From contig JAMPFC010000025.1 of assembly GCA_023664685.1 (NCBI GenBank), positions 1 through 33,816 of the forward strand: 33,816 nt of DNA, given 5' to 3'. The notes under the pieces were generated by a model, which saw nothing but the letters and a program-made list of their open reading frames with translations, did no database searches and had not been told where the DNA came from. The position numbers and the translations under genes are program-made. The stretch comes from Roseburia sp. Its GTDB lineage: Bacteria > Bacillota > Clostridia > Lachnospirales > Lachnospiraceae. This document shows, piece by piece, positions 1 through 9,155 of the stretch; the stretch's first letter is position 1; each line of letters starts with the position of its first letter.

Positions 1-34
1 ATTTGTTCATTATCCGCCAACCTTAGTTTTCACA

Positions 35-68
35 AAACAAGAGAAAATATTCGTGAACGAAATGTAAA
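35..68. repeat. 34-bp direct repeat, left copy
   Basis: This 34-bp block is identical to positions 1732-1765. It contains TTCGTGAACGAA (50-61), a 5-bp inverted repeat around GA, which looks like a protein binding site. Each copy sits 16-25 bp upstream of a recognisable sigma-A type promoter. The two copies bracket the remnant and the LRR gene. They may be duplicated operators or the scar of an insertion or duplication; the sequence alone does not decide. Confidence 0.85.
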
Positions 69-92
69 AACAGGTTTTTACTATAAAATTTA

Positions 93-121
93 TTGTAAAT
101 GAAAACAGTTTTTTGTATAAT
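93..121 (+). promoter_or_regulatory. Sigma-A promoter upstream of the LRR gene
   Basis: TTGTAA (93-98) and a consensus TATAAT (116-121) are separated by 17 bp. The predicted transcription start near 128 places the hairpin AACGGC-TAAA-GCCGTT (129-144) at the very 5' end of the RNA, where such stems often protect transcripts. The promoter would read through the remnant at 156-332 into the LRR gene. Confidence 0.65.
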
Positions 122-155
122 AAAAGAAAACGGCTAAAGCCGTTATCTTTGATAA

Positions 156-332
156 AGGCAGGAAAAACTTATAGAGGACACCAAAGCAACAGAAAATTCG
201 TTAACTGATGTAACAATCGGAAATGTGTTAAAAGAATATTTAGAGCGCAAGGAAACGGAGGTTGTGACAATTATGATGAGTTTATTTGATGATGAAAAGA
301 AATCAGCTGATATGTCCAGTAGAGAGAGGTAG
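156..332 (+). pseudogene. Unidentified coding remnant, possibly C-terminal part of an Rpn-type protein
   Basis: A frame without a proper start runs from a stop at 153-155 to TAG at 330-332. It encodes about 58 residues with coding-like composition, including VLKEYLERKETEVV and MMSLFDDEKK. The only ATGs are at 273, 276 and 312, too late for a useful protein. The segment resembles the helical C-terminal region of Rpn/PD-(D/E)XK transposase-like proteins of Lachnospiraceae, but this is a weak impression from memory. The frame closes only 4 bp before the LRR gene start, so translation could be coupled. It could also be a short leader peptide. Confidence 0.3.
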
Positions 333-336
333 CGAA

Positions 337-1686
337 ATGAGAGTAAAACAGATTGTTGCATTTTTTGTGGTGCTGATCTTACTGGTCAATGTGTGGGTAA
401 AAATGCCAGACAAGGAAGTATGGGCAGAAGAGAAGCAATACTCAGATGAGACGGTATTTGTTCCGGTCGGCGAAGATGATGAGAAAGAAAAGGAAAGTGA
501 AGAGGAGAAGGAGGCGAAGAAGTATTCTCCGGGAGAACCTGTAAGAAAGGCGAAAGCGGGGCCTCATTGTACGTGGTCTTTAGATCGTAAAGGGACGATG
601 ACAATAGAGGGGACAGGTAATGTGGTGTTAAATTCTGTCTTATATAAAGAAAGGCAAGAGTCTATTAAAAGGATTATCGTATCAAAAGGGATTACCGGGA
701 TTGATGCCTATGCTTTTTTTGGATGTGAGAATGTTACAAGGGTTACTTTGCCAAATACAGTGAGAGTTATCGGGCAGGCTTGTTTTCAGAATTGTTATTC
801 ACTCAAGGCGGTTGAACTGAAAAATGGTCTCAAAACAATATATTCCGCTGCATTTTCCAGATGTTATAACTTAAAAAAACTTGTGATTCCGGATTCGGTA
901 ACTCATGTGGATAAAAATGCAATTCGGGATTGTCGATCGTTAAAAACGGTAGTACTTCCCCAAAAACTGAAAAAGTTTGGGGAGAATTTTACAAATTGTC
1001 TCAGTCTGAGGGCAATCGTAAACCGTTCTTCAAAAAGGATCCCGCTCGATCCTGTATCGGAAAAAAGGGTTTGGAAAGCCAATGGGAAAAAGACAGATGT
1101 TCTGGAGCCGGGAAAGAAAGCCAAGACCAGAGGACTCAGATGCCGGATCACTTATGATCTTCGTGGCGGGAAGACGACAGACCCGATGCCGAAATACCAT
1201 TATTGTGGTGACAAGCTAAAACTGCCGCGGGCGGAAAAGAAGGGGTATACGTTTCTTGGATGGCGCTGTGAGTCATATTTTACTTACGGAGACAGTTTTG
1301 TCAGGTATTATGGAAAAGATATTAAATTGGCAGCTTATTTTGTAAAACATGAAGTGGAAAATCTGGAGGGAGGGAAAATCAAAGTCAGGATAACGGATGA
1401 TGATTTTGAATGGCATAAGGTAATGCGGCGTGAGGGGTTTTTCCCACTCGACTATGTGGTAAGGATTTCAGAAAATAAGGATATGTCAAACTATCGTTTG
1501 AAATTTTGGTCAGAACATGACGACAAGGGAAAGTATGTGGAGGGCATATGCGAAGGATTTGAGGTCGGAAAGACCTATTATGTGCAATTTTCCTATTACT
1601 ATACGACTGGTGATGATAATAAGGGGGAGGAACTTGATCGGCTTCCGAAGTGGTTTATGAAACAGAGCATAACGATTGAAAAGTAA
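337..1686 (+). CDS. Secreted BspA-like leucine-rich-repeat protein
   Basis: The predicted product has 449 residues and is likely secreted. The start at 337 follows AGAGAGG and opens directly on a signal peptide: basic MRVK, then a hydrophobic stretch to about residue 22. An acidic linker full of E and K follows (about 30-65). Residues 120-235 hold about four LRR_5-type repeats of the form C..L..V.LP..V..I....F. Residues 268-337 look like an InlB B-repeat/Flg_new beta-grasp domain (ITYDLRGG ... GYTFLGW). The last 105 residues resemble a fibronectin type III fold (VRISENKDMS ... GKTYYVQF). There is no LPXTG anchor. Proteins of this type bind host or neighbouring cell surfaces in gut bacteria, but the ligand here is unknown. 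The gene lies between two 34-bp repeats and ends in its own terminator, consistent with an acquired cassette. Confidence 0.8.
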   Translation: MRVKQIVAFFVVLILLVNVWVKMPDKEVWAEEKQYSDETVFVPVGEDDEKEKESEEEKEAKKYSPGEPVRKAKAGPHCTWSLDRKGTMTIEGTGNVVLNSVLYKERQESIKRIIVSKGITGIDAYAFFGCENVTRVTLPNTVRVIGQACFQNCYSLKAVELKNGLKTIYSAAFSRCYNLKKLVIPDSVTHVDKNAIRDCRSLKTVVLPQKLKKFGENFTNCLSLRAIVNRSSKRIPLDPVSEKRVWKANGKKTDVLEPGKKAKTRGLRCRITYDLRGGKTTDPMPKYHYCGDKLKLPRAEKKGYTFLGWRCESYFTYGDSFVRYYGKDIKLAAYFVKHEVENLEGGKIKVRITDDDFEWHKVMRREGFFPLDYVVRISENKDMSNYRLKFWSEHDDKGKYVEGICEGFEVGKTYYVQFSYYYTTGDDNKGEELDRLPKWFMKQSITIEK

Positions 1687-1690
1687 GAAA

Positions 1691-1722
1691 AAGGCATTCT
1701 GGCATTGTCAGGATGCCTTCTT
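1691..1722 (+). terminator. Terminator after the LRR gene
   Basis: An 11-bp stem (1691-1701 with 1709-1719, one U-G pair) encloses the loop GCATTGT and is followed by a short weak T tract (CTT). It begins 5 bp after the LRR stop codon. It isolates the LRR unit from the DUF1015 promoter downstream. Confidence 0.7.
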
Positions 1723-1731
1723 AGTGCAGCC

Positions 1732-1765
1732 AAACAAGAGAAAATATTCGTGAACGAAATGTAAA
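1732..1765. repeat. 34-bp direct repeat, right copy
   Basis: Exact second copy of the 34 bp at 35-68, including the TTCGTGAACGAA palindrome (1747-1758). It lies between the LRR terminator and the DUF1015 promoter, so it is at the right boundary of the accessory segment or is an operator shared by two promoters. Confidence 0.85.
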
Positions 1766-1780
1766 GTATTTTGGAAAGAC

Positions 1781-1809
1781 TTGTTTTCTTTCTGCTTTTT
1801 CGATATACT
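1781..1809 (+). promoter_or_regulatory. Promoter of the DUF1015 gene
   Basis: TTGTTT (1781-1786), a 17-bp spacer and TATACT (1804-1809) form a sigma-A type promoter 15 bp after the right 34-bp repeat. The leader contains the perfect hairpin CACAGA-AGA-TCTGTG (1853-1867), 7 nt before the ribosome binding site. Confidence 0.55.
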
Positions 1810-1884
1810 AGTTACAGGCAGATTATTTTTATTAAGATGCATAAGAAAAATTCACAGAAGATCTGTGCAGGAATGGAGGATATG

Positions 1885-3120
1885 ATGGCAGAAATCAGAC
1901 CATTTTGCTGTGTTCGTCCGGCGAAGGAGTTGGCGGGACGGGTAGCGGCATTACCATATGATGTGTACAACAGGCAGGAGGCAAAGGAGGAAGTTCAGAG
2001 AGAACCGCTTTCTTTTCTGAAAATAGACCGGGCGGAGACAAGCTTTGACGATTCGGTCGATACATATGCCCCGGAGGTTTATAAAAAAGCAAAGGAACTT
2101 CTCGAGGAGGATATCCGGAATCAGGTATATGTGACCGATGAGGACAGGGCTTATTATATTTATCAGCTTGTCATGGACGGGCGTTCCCAGACCGGACTCG
2201 CAGCGTGTTCTTCTGTGGATGACTATATCAATAATGTAATCAAAAAGCATGAGAATACGAGAGCGGATAAAGAGGTAGACCGGATTACGCATGTGGATAC
2301 ATGTTCTGCGCAGACAGGGCCGATCTTCCTTGCTTACCGTTCGGAGGAATCGATCAACCAGATCGTGAAAAAATATATAGCCGAGGAGGCGCTTTATGAT
2401 TTTACCGCAGCCGATGGCGTGACCCACCGGGTCTGGAAGATCAGCAAAAAAGAGGACGTCGATACGATTTATCAAGCGTTTCAGGCGATTGGGCAGATTT
2501 ATATCGCTGACGGGCATCACCGGGCAGCCTCGGCGGTAAAAGTCGGATTAAAAAGGCGTGAGGAAAATCCCGGTTATACCGGTGAAGAAGAATTTAATTA
2601 CTTTTTGTCTGTTCTGTTCCCGCACGATGAGCTTATGATCATGGATTATAACAGGACAGTAAAAGACCTCAATGGTCTTTCTGCGGATGATTTTATGGAA
2701 AAAGTCAGGGAGAAGTTTGAGGTCGAGGAAAGGCCGGAGCCGGTGCGCCCAGAGCGAAAAGGCACATTCGGGATGTATATGGATAAAAAGTGGTATCATC
2801 TTACTGCGAAGCCGGAGTTGTTTGAGGGGAAGGATGCGGTAGAGAGCCTTGATGTTTCTGTTCTTCAGGACAATCTGTTAGGGCCGGTTCTCGGGATCGG
2901 CGATCCGCGGACAGACAGCCGGATTGATTTTGTAGGGGGAATCCGCGGCTTAAAAGAGCTTGAAAAGAGAGCGGATGGGGATATGTGTCTCTCATTTTCT
3001 ATGTATCCGACGTCGATCACAGAACTTTTTGATGTGGCGGACAATGGGCTTTTGATGCCGCCAAAATCGACGTGGTTTGAGCCGAAACTTCGAAGTGGGC
3101 TGTTCATACATAGAATATAA
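1885..3120 (+). CDS. DUF1015 family protein
   Basis: The product has 411 residues, normal for DUF1015, and opens with the family's MAEIRPF / ALPYDVYN pattern. The start at 1885 follows GGAGG (1875-1879) by 5 nt; an in-frame ATG at 1771 would add a non-conserved, poorly placed extension. The most striking motif is D209-G-H-H-R213-A-A-S-A, similar to the phosphoryl-transfer motif of ParB-superfamily free-serine kinases (SerK, SbnI). From memory, DUF1015 genes in Clostridia often follow serC and serA; those genes are not in this window. A role in serine metabolism is therefore an inference. The biochemical function is otherwise unknown. The protein appears cytosolic, with no signal or membrane segment. 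Confidence 0.85.
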   Translation: MAEIRPFCCVRPAKELAGRVAALPYDVYNRQEAKEEVQREPLSFLKIDRAETSFDDSVDTYAPEVYKKAKELLEEDIRNQVYVTDEDRAYYIYQLVMDGRSQTGLAACSSVDDYINNVIKKHENTRADKEVDRITHVDTCSAQTGPIFLAYRSEESINQIVKKYIAEEALYDFTAADGVTHRVWKISKKEDVDTIYQAFQAIGQIYIADGHHRAASAVKVGLKRREENPGYTGEEEFNYFLSVLFPHDELMIMDYNRTVKDLNGLSADDFMEKVREKFEVEERPEPVRPERKGTFGMYMDKKWYHLTAKPELFEGKDAVESLDVSVLQDNLLGPVLGIGDPRTDSRIDFVGGIRGLKELEKRADGDMCLSFSMYPTSITELFDVADNGLLMPPKSTWFEPKLRSGLFIHRI

Positions 3121-3139
3121 GACTAATTGGAGGAAAGAA

Positions 3140-3811
3140 ATGGATCGTTTTTTTAATTCGGACAACGTAGTTATGAGAGTGTTGTCGAAAATATTTGATA
3201 TTGGATGGCTTAGTATCATCTATGTACTGTTTTGCATACCGGTCGTGACATTCGGGGCGGCGACGACCTCGCTGTATTATGTGAGCGCCAAAGTGCTGCG
3301 GCATGACAGGAGTTATGTGTGGACGGAGTTTTGGAGAAGTTTTAAACAGAATTTTTTGCAGTCTACGATCATGTGGATCATAACGATCGCAGTTTATGGG
3401 CTGTTATATTTCAATATCAGTTTTGTAAATGGTTCTCAGTCGGGTGCCGGCGGTTATCTGGTAGGAGCGTATCTCACACTTGGCACGATCGTGCTGTGTG
3501 TGCTTTCGTATGCATTTTGTGTGCTTTCGCGATTTGACATGAAGATCACCAAGATTTTCCGTTTTTCGCTCTATTTGGCGTTCCGCCATTTTATCCATAC
3601 GCTTCTCCTTCTGGTGATTTTATTTGCAGCGGGAGCCGGTGTTTATGTGGGATTTGTGGCTCAGGTGCCAATCCTTCTTATGTTTGTGCCGGGACTAGCG
3701 GGATTTCTCTATACGTTCCCGATGGAACACCTTTTGAAAAAATATACACCGAAGTCAGAGGCAAAATATACCGAGGATGGAGAGGAAATCGTCGAGTGGT
3801 ATAATGAATAA
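3140..3811 (+). CDS. DUF624 (YesL-like) membrane protein
   Basis: The protein has 223 residues and opens MDRFFNSDNVVMRVLSKIFDIGWL, a shape typical of DUF624/YesL proteins. It has four or five hydrophobic segments and ends in a charged tail after MEHLLKKYTPKSEA. The start follows GGAGG (3129-3133) by 6 nt and lies only 19 bp after the DUF1015 stop, so the two are probably co-transcribed. YesL-type proteins are often found beside carbohydrate uptake genes, and glgB follows 37 bp later, but no transport function has been shown for the family. Confidence 0.8.
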   Translation: MDRFFNSDNVVMRVLSKIFDIGWLSIIYVLFCIPVVTFGAATTSLYYVSAKVLRHDRSYVWTEFWRSFKQNFLQSTIMWIITIAVYGLLYFNISFVNGSQSGAGGYLVGAYLTLGTIVLCVLSYAFCVLSRFDMKITKIFRFSLYLAFRHFIHTLLLLVILFAAGAGVYVGFVAQVPILLMFVPGLAGFLYTFPMEHLLKKYTPKSEAKYTEDGEEIVEWYNE

Positions 3812-3848
3812 AGCTACAGGGGTTTAATGCGCAGGAAAGGGGAATTTT

Positions 3849-6146
3849 ATGGCTAAAAAACTAGAAGATTACATGGACTGGCCGAAGATCGAGGATCTGG
3901 AGTATGCGGAGTGCAGCAGACCGAGGGACGTGCTGGGGCCGTTGGAAGTAAATGGCGACGTACTGGTTCGCGGTTTCTTTCCGGATGCGGTGAAGGTGTC
4001 AGTAAAGGCAAAGGGAAAGAGCCGGAGTATGCGGATGAAAAAAATGGATGATGCGGGGTATTTTGCGGCGCTTCTTGGCTGTAAAAAAATTCCAGAATAT
4101 ACATATCATGTCGAGTATGAAAATTCGGTCATGGATATGTGTGATCCCTATGCCATTGATGATTTTGTCGATGCGATGGATGGGGTGATGTTTGAAAATG
4201 GGACGCATGATACCATTTATGAAAAATTGGGAGCGCATACCGGCAGTGCCTGTGGATTTAAGGGGACATATTTTTCCGTATGGGCGCCCAATGCGGTTTC
4301 TGTCAGCGTCGTAGGGGATTTTAATGAGTGGGACGGAAGAAGAAATCCGATGAAGCGTCTGGATACAGGGATTTTTGAATTGTTTGTACCCGGTGTGTCC
4401 GAGGGGGAGCTTTATAAATATGAAATACACGGTGCGGATGGGAAAATCGTATTGAAATCAGATCCGTATGGATATTTTTGTGAAAAACGCCCGGCAAATG
4501 CAAGTGTCGTATGGGATATCACAAGCTATCAGTGGGGAGATACAAAGTGGCTCAAAGAGCGCAGCCAGAAAAACCTGAATGAAGAGCCGGTTATCGTCTA
4601 TGAGCTTCACCCCGGATCATTCCGGAAGCCGGAGACCGCAGATGAGGATGAGAACGCTTTTTATAATTTCAGGGAGCTTGCCCCGATGATCTGTGATTAT
4701 TGTAAGCAGATGGGGTATACGCATGTCGAACTGATGCCGGTCATGGAGCATCCGTATGACGGATCGTGGGGATATCAGGTGACAGGGTATTATGCGCCGA
4801 CTTCACGGTATGGGACGCCGGAAGATTTTATGTATTTTGTCGATGTGCTGCATCAGAACGGAATCGGTGTTTTTCTTGATTGGGTGCCGGCACATTTTCC
4901 AAAAGATGAACATGGACTGGCGAGGTTTGACGGAACCTGCCTGTATGAACATCTTGACCCAAGGCAGGGAGAGCATCCGCATTGGGGGACTTTGATCTAT
5001 AATTACGGACGTCCCCAAGTGGTGAATTTTCTGATCGCAAATGCGCTGTTCTGGCTCGAAAAATACCATGTGGACGGACTGCGTCTGGATGCGGTGGCGT
5101 CGATGCTTTATCTGGATTATGGGAAGCAGGACGGCGAATGGGTGGCAAATATGTATGGCGGAAATGAAAATCTGGAGGCGGCAGAGTTTTTAAAACAGTT
5201 AAATAAAAAAATAAAGTCCCGCAAAGATGGGACAGTGACGATCGCGGAGGAATCGACAGCGTGGCCGATGATCACAGGGCGGATCGATGATGGCGGCCTC
5301 GGGTTTGATTTTAAGTGGAATATGGGATGGATGAACGATTATCTGGAGTATATCCGGACGGATCCGCTGTTTCGCAAAGGACGCCACGGGATGCTTACAT
5401 TCAGTATGGTTTATAACTATTCTGAAAATTTTGTGCTTGTATTTTCCCACGACGAGGTCGTGCATGGAAAGGGTTCGATGTATGGGAAGATGCCGGGAAC
5501 TGCAGAGCAGAAAATGGCGGAGCTTCGGCTTACGTATGGTTATATGGCTGCCCATCCCGGGAAAAAGCTTCTTTTTATGGGGCAGGATTTTGGGCAGGAG
5601 AGGGAGTGGAGTGAGGCGAGAAGCCTTGACTGGGAGCTTTTAGAAGGACAGACAGCAGCCGAGAGTACTTCCGGCGAGATCATTTCCATCAAATCCCCGC
5701 ATTCGCTTTTAAAGGACTATGTGGCGTCGCTCTGGAAGTTTTATAAAGAACATCCGGCGCTGTATGCAGATGATTATAAACCGGAGGGCTTCCGGTGGAT
5801 CAGTATGCTTGATGCCGATCACAGCGTGATCGCATTTCTCCGGATACATGAAGAAGAGATTTTGTTGGTCGTATGCAATTTTACGCCGGTCGCTTATGAA
5901 AAGTTCCGCTTGGGAGTACCATTTTCAGGGAAATATAAGGAAATTTTCAACAGTGACAGTATAGGCTTTGGAGGAAAGGGAAACAGTAATCCAAGGCTCA
6001 AACAGTCAAAGGCGGTAAAACACGACGGGATGGAACAGTCGATCGAATTTTTACTGGCTCCGTCAGCGGTGCAGATTTTTAGCTGTAGGGAGATAAAAAG
6101 CCAGCCAAAAAAGAAAAAGAGTACAAACTCAAAAAAGAAAGCATAA
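3849..6146 (+). CDS. glgB: 1,4-alpha-glucan branching enzyme
   Basis: GlgB cuts alpha-1,4-glucan chains and re-attaches them by alpha-1,6 bonds during glycogen synthesis. The 765-residue protein has an N-terminal sandwich module (about 15-125), a CBM48 module (about 138-225, VWAPNAVSVSVVGDFNEW), the GH13 barrel (about 250-620) and a C-terminal beta domain. Catalytic residues are visible: nucleophile D414 in LRLDAVASMLYLDYG, acid/base E467 in IAEEST, and H534-D535 in HDEVVHGKG. Their 53-residue nucleophile-to-acid spacing matches E. coli GlgB (D405/E458). The extreme C-terminus is lysine-rich (PKKKKSTNSKKK), an unusual cytosolic tail. No other glg gene is adjacent, so glycogen synthase and pyrophosphorylase must be elsewhere. 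Confidence 0.97.
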   Translation: MAKKLEDYMDWPKIEDLEYAECSRPRDVLGPLEVNGDVLVRGFFPDAVKVSVKAKGKSRSMRMKKMDDAGYFAALLGCKKIPEYTYHVEYENSVMDMCDPYAIDDFVDAMDGVMFENGTHDTIYEKLGAHTGSACGFKGTYFSVWAPNAVSVSVVGDFNEWDGRRNPMKRLDTGIFELFVPGVSEGELYKYEIHGADGKIVLKSDPYGYFCEKRPANASVVWDITSYQWGDTKWLKERSQKNLNEEPVIVYELHPGSFRKPETADEDENAFYNFRELAPMICDYCKQMGYTHVELMPVMEHPYDGSWGYQVTGYYAPTSRYGTPEDFMYFVDVLHQNGIGVFLDWVPAHFPKDEHGLARFDGTCLYEHLDPRQGEHPHWGTLIYNYGRPQVVNFLIANALFWLEKYHVDGLRLDAVASMLYLDYGKQDGEWVANMYGGNENLEAAEFLKQLNKKIKSRKDGTVTIAEESTAWPMITGRIDDGGLGFDFKWNMGWMNDYLEYIRTDPLFRKGRHGMLTFSMVYNYSENFVLVFSHDEVVHGKGSMYGKMPGTAEQKMAELRLTYGYMAAHPGKKLLFMGQDFGQEREWSEARSLDWELLEGQTAAESTSGEIISIKSPHSLLKDYVASLWKFYKEHPALYADDYKPEGFRWISMLDADHSVIAFLRIHEEEILLVVCNFTPVAYEKFRLGVPFSGKYKEIFNSDSIGFGGKGNSNPRLKQSKAVKHDGMEQSIEFLLAPSAVQIFSCREIKSQPKKKKSTNSKKKA

Positions 6147-6162
6147 GGAAATGGAGGCAGAA

Positions 6163-9084
6163 ATGGATACAGTAAACGGATACCGGATCATTGTAAAACA
6201 GGAGTTAAACGAATTGGATGCTCAGGGATATCTTCTGGAGCATGAAAAAACAAAGGCAAAAATCGTGGCGATCGAGACGGAGGACAACAATAAAGTCTTT
6301 TCCATTGGTTTCCGGACGCCGCCGGAGGATTCTACCGGCGTGGCGCATATCGTAGAGCATACGGTGTTATGCGGTTCCAAAGATTTTCCGGTGAAGGATC
6401 CGTTTATTGAGTTGGCAAAGGGTTCGCTCAATACGTTTTTGAATGCGATGACCTATCCGGATAAGACCGTTTATCCGGTTGCAAGCTGCAATGAAAAGGA
6501 TTTTCAGAACCTTATGCATGTATATCTGGACGCGGTCTTTTATCCGAATATTTATCATGAGGAAAAGATTTTCAAGCAGGAGGGCTGGCACTATGAACTA
6601 GAGGATGTGGATGGCACGCTCAAATACAATGGGGTTGTATTTAATGAAATGAAGGGGGTATTTTCTTCGCCGGATCAACTCCTTGAGAGAAAGATCCAGC
6701 AGTCGTTATTTCCGGATACAGCGTATGGCTTTGAGTCCGGGGGAGATCCGGCAGATATACCGGAGCTTACGTATGAAGAGTATCTTGCCTTTCACTCCAA
6801 ATACTATCATCCGTCCAACAGCTATCTGTATCTGTATGGTGATATGGATATGAAGGAGAAATTGGAGTGGATCGATGAAAATTATCTGAGTCGGTTTGAT
6901 TATTTGGAGGTGGATTCCGAGATCAAGAGGCAGAAGAGTTTTGACAAGCCGGCACAGGTAGATGCGTTCTACTCACTGGCAGAGGGAGAGAGTGAACAGG
7001 ATAAAACGTATTTCAGCTACAATGCGGTCGTTGGAACTTCGCTCGACAGAGAGCTTTATCTTGCGTTTCAGGTGCTGAATTATGTTCTTGTTCAGGGGAT
7101 CGGTGCGCCGGTAAAGCAGGCACTCTTAGATGCCGGGATCGGAAATGAGATCACGAGTTTTTTTGAGGAGAGCATTTGTCAGCCTGTTTTCTCGATCATT
7201 GCAAAAAATGTATCAAAAGAAAAGAAAGAAGAATTTATTACTATTACCCGGGAGCAGCTTACGGAATTGGCGGAAAATGGGATCAACCGGGATTCGTTAA
7301 ATGCCGGACTGAATGCGCTTGAGTTCAGGTATCGTGAGGCGGATTTTGGCCACTATCCAAAAGGCCTTATGTATGGGCTTCAGATTTTTGACAGCTGGCT
7401 CTATGATGCGGATAAACCGTTTATCCATATACGGGCGAATGATACGTTCCGAAAATTAAGGGATCAGATCGATGAGAATTATTTTGAGTCATTGATCCGC
7501 CAATACCTTCTCGAGAATACGCACAGATCAGTTGTCTGTGTGGAGCCAAAGACCGGTTTGACTGCGGAGATGGAAGAAAAAGAGGCAAAGCGGCTGAATG
7601 ACCATTTGCAGACGCTCTCCGAGGATGCGAGGAAAAAACTTGTGGCGGAGACCGCAGAGCTTGAGAGATATCAGGAGGAGCCATCCCCGAAAGAGGATTT
7701 GGAGAAGATTCCGCTTCTCTCCCGCGAGGATATTGGAAAGAAAGCGCTTGGCTTTTCTAACATCAAGAAGCAGGTGGATGGATGTCGGGTCATTCATCAC
7801 GACTATTTTACAAATGGAATCAATTACATCAGTATTTCCTTTGATATCAAACCGTTTCTTGAGGAGTATGCGCCTTATATCAGTCTCTTATCGAATATAC
7901 TTGGCAGTGTAGACACGGATCTTCACGATAAACTTGCCTTTTCCAATGAGGTATTGCAAAATGCGGGGGATCTGCTGTTTGGGCCGAGGATTTTCCAGAA
8001 CCGCCAGAACCGGGAGCGTTTTGAGTCGTATTTTACCGTTACAACGAAAGTATTTACGGATAAGACGGAGAAGATACTGGAATTGATCGACGAGGCGCTC
8101 GCGCATTCCCATCTGGACGATGAAAAACGGTTAAAGGAGATCATCGGAGAGCAGAAGTCGGCGTTATACATGCGACTTTTGTCTGCGGGACACAGTACTG
8201 CGGTGAGCCGCGCGATGGCGTATTTGTCAAAGACGTCAAAATACGACGAGGCATTCAGCGGCATTTCATATTATCGTTTTTTGAAGGAGTTGGATGAAAA
8301 CTTTGACAGCCAGAAGGAGAATCTGACTGGGATCTTGCAGATGCTCATGGAAAAAATCTTTGTAAAAGAGCATATGCTGACAGGGATCACATGCGCCGGG
8401 AAAGATTATGGAAAATTTGAAAAAGCATTTTCCCATTTTGCTGCCGCTCTGCCGGATCGCAGAGGGCAGGGAGAGTGGCTTCAGCCCGGGCTTCGCTGCA
8501 ATGACATAAAAGAAAACGAAGGATTTAAAACAGCGGGACAGGTGCAGTATGTGGCGAGAGCGGGTAATTATTTGGATCGGGGCATTCCGTATCATGGGGT
8601 GTACAAAGTGATCAAGTCGGCGCTCAGTTATGGGTATCTCTGGAATGAAGTACGGGTAAAGGGCGGTGCGTACGGTGTGATGTGCGGCTTCCCGAATACC
8701 GGTGAGAGTTATTTTGTGTCTTACCGCGATCCGAAACTGGCGGAGACGAATGAAGTCTATAAGGGTGTGCCGGAGAGCCTGCGTTCTTTTGAGGCGGATG
8801 AGCGGGAGATGACGAAATGCATCATCGGTACGATCAGTGAGGTAGACACGCCGCTTACGCCGCGGGCAAAGGGAACACGGTCGATGACTGCTCTTTTGAC
8901 AGGGATCACTGAAGAGGATGTGCAGAAGGAGAGAGACCAGATCCTTCGGGCGACGGTAGAGGATGTCAGAAAATCGGCAGATATGGTAGAGGCGGTTTTG
9001 GCTGAGGGAAAAATCTGCGTGCTTGGAAATGAGGATAAAGTGAAAGAAAACAGCGGACTGTTTCAGGAGATCGTCACGCTCTGA
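6163..9084 (+). CDS. M16C zinc metallopeptidase (presequence-protease/insulinase family)
   Basis: The product has 973 residues, the full length of the PreP/Cym1-type M16C peptidases, which form one large two-halved chamber and degrade short peptides. The inverted zinc motif is H62-I-V-E65-H66, and the third zinc ligand is E162 in FNEMKG, exactly 100 residues on as in plant PreP (H77/E177). The C-terminal half keeps a KGGAYG motif typical of the family. There is no signal peptide, so it is probably cytosolic. The start at 6163 follows GGAGG by 5 nt; an ATG at 6151, 4 nt after the glgB stop, is the alternative. The tight spacing suggests one transcript with glgB, although no functional link is evident. 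Confidence 0.93.
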   Translation: MDTVNGYRIIVKQELNELDAQGYLLEHEKTKAKIVAIETEDNNKVFSIGFRTPPEDSTGVAHIVEHTVLCGSKDFPVKDPFIELAKGSLNTFLNAMTYPDKTVYPVASCNEKDFQNLMHVYLDAVFYPNIYHEEKIFKQEGWHYELEDVDGTLKYNGVVFNEMKGVFSSPDQLLERKIQQSLFPDTAYGFESGGDPADIPELTYEEYLAFHSKYYHPSNSYLYLYGDMDMKEKLEWIDENYLSRFDYLEVDSEIKRQKSFDKPAQVDAFYSLAEGESEQDKTYFSYNAVVGTSLDRELYLAFQVLNYVLVQGIGAPVKQALLDAGIGNEITSFFEESICQPVFSIIAKNVSKEKKEEFITITREQLTELAENGINRDSLNAGLNALEFRYREADFGHYPKGLMYGLQIFDSWLYDADKPFIHIRANDTFRKLRDQIDENYFESLIRQYLLENTHRSVVCVEPKTGLTAEMEEKEAKRLNDHLQTLSEDARKKLVAETAELERYQEEPSPKEDLEKIPLLSREDIGKKALGFSNIKKQVDGCRVIHHDYFTNGINYISISFDIKPFLEEYAPYISLLSNILGSVDTDLHDKLAFSNEVLQNAGDLLFGPRIFQNRQNRERFESYFTVTTKVFTDKTEKILELIDEALAHSHLDDEKRLKEIIGEQKSALYMRLLSAGHSTAVSRAMAYLSKTSKYDEAFSGISYYRFLKELDENFDSQKENLTGILQMLMEKIFVKEHMLTGITCAGKDYGKFEKAFSHFAAALPDRRGQGEWLQPGLRCNDIKENEGFKTAGQVQYVARAGNYLDRGIPYHGVYKVIKSALSYGYLWNEVRVKGGAYGVMCGFPNTGESYFVSYRDPKLAETNEVYKGVPESLRSFEADEREMTKCIIGTISEVDTPLTPRAKGTRSMTALLTGITEEDVQKERDQILRATVEDVRKSADMVEAVLAEGKICVLGNEDKVKENSGLFQEIVTL

Positions 9085-9155
9085 CGCTCTAATGCCGGAT
9101 GGCTGTGGGCTTATGCTGCGAGGCTAAACCCGGGGATGCGCAAATGGAGGAATGT

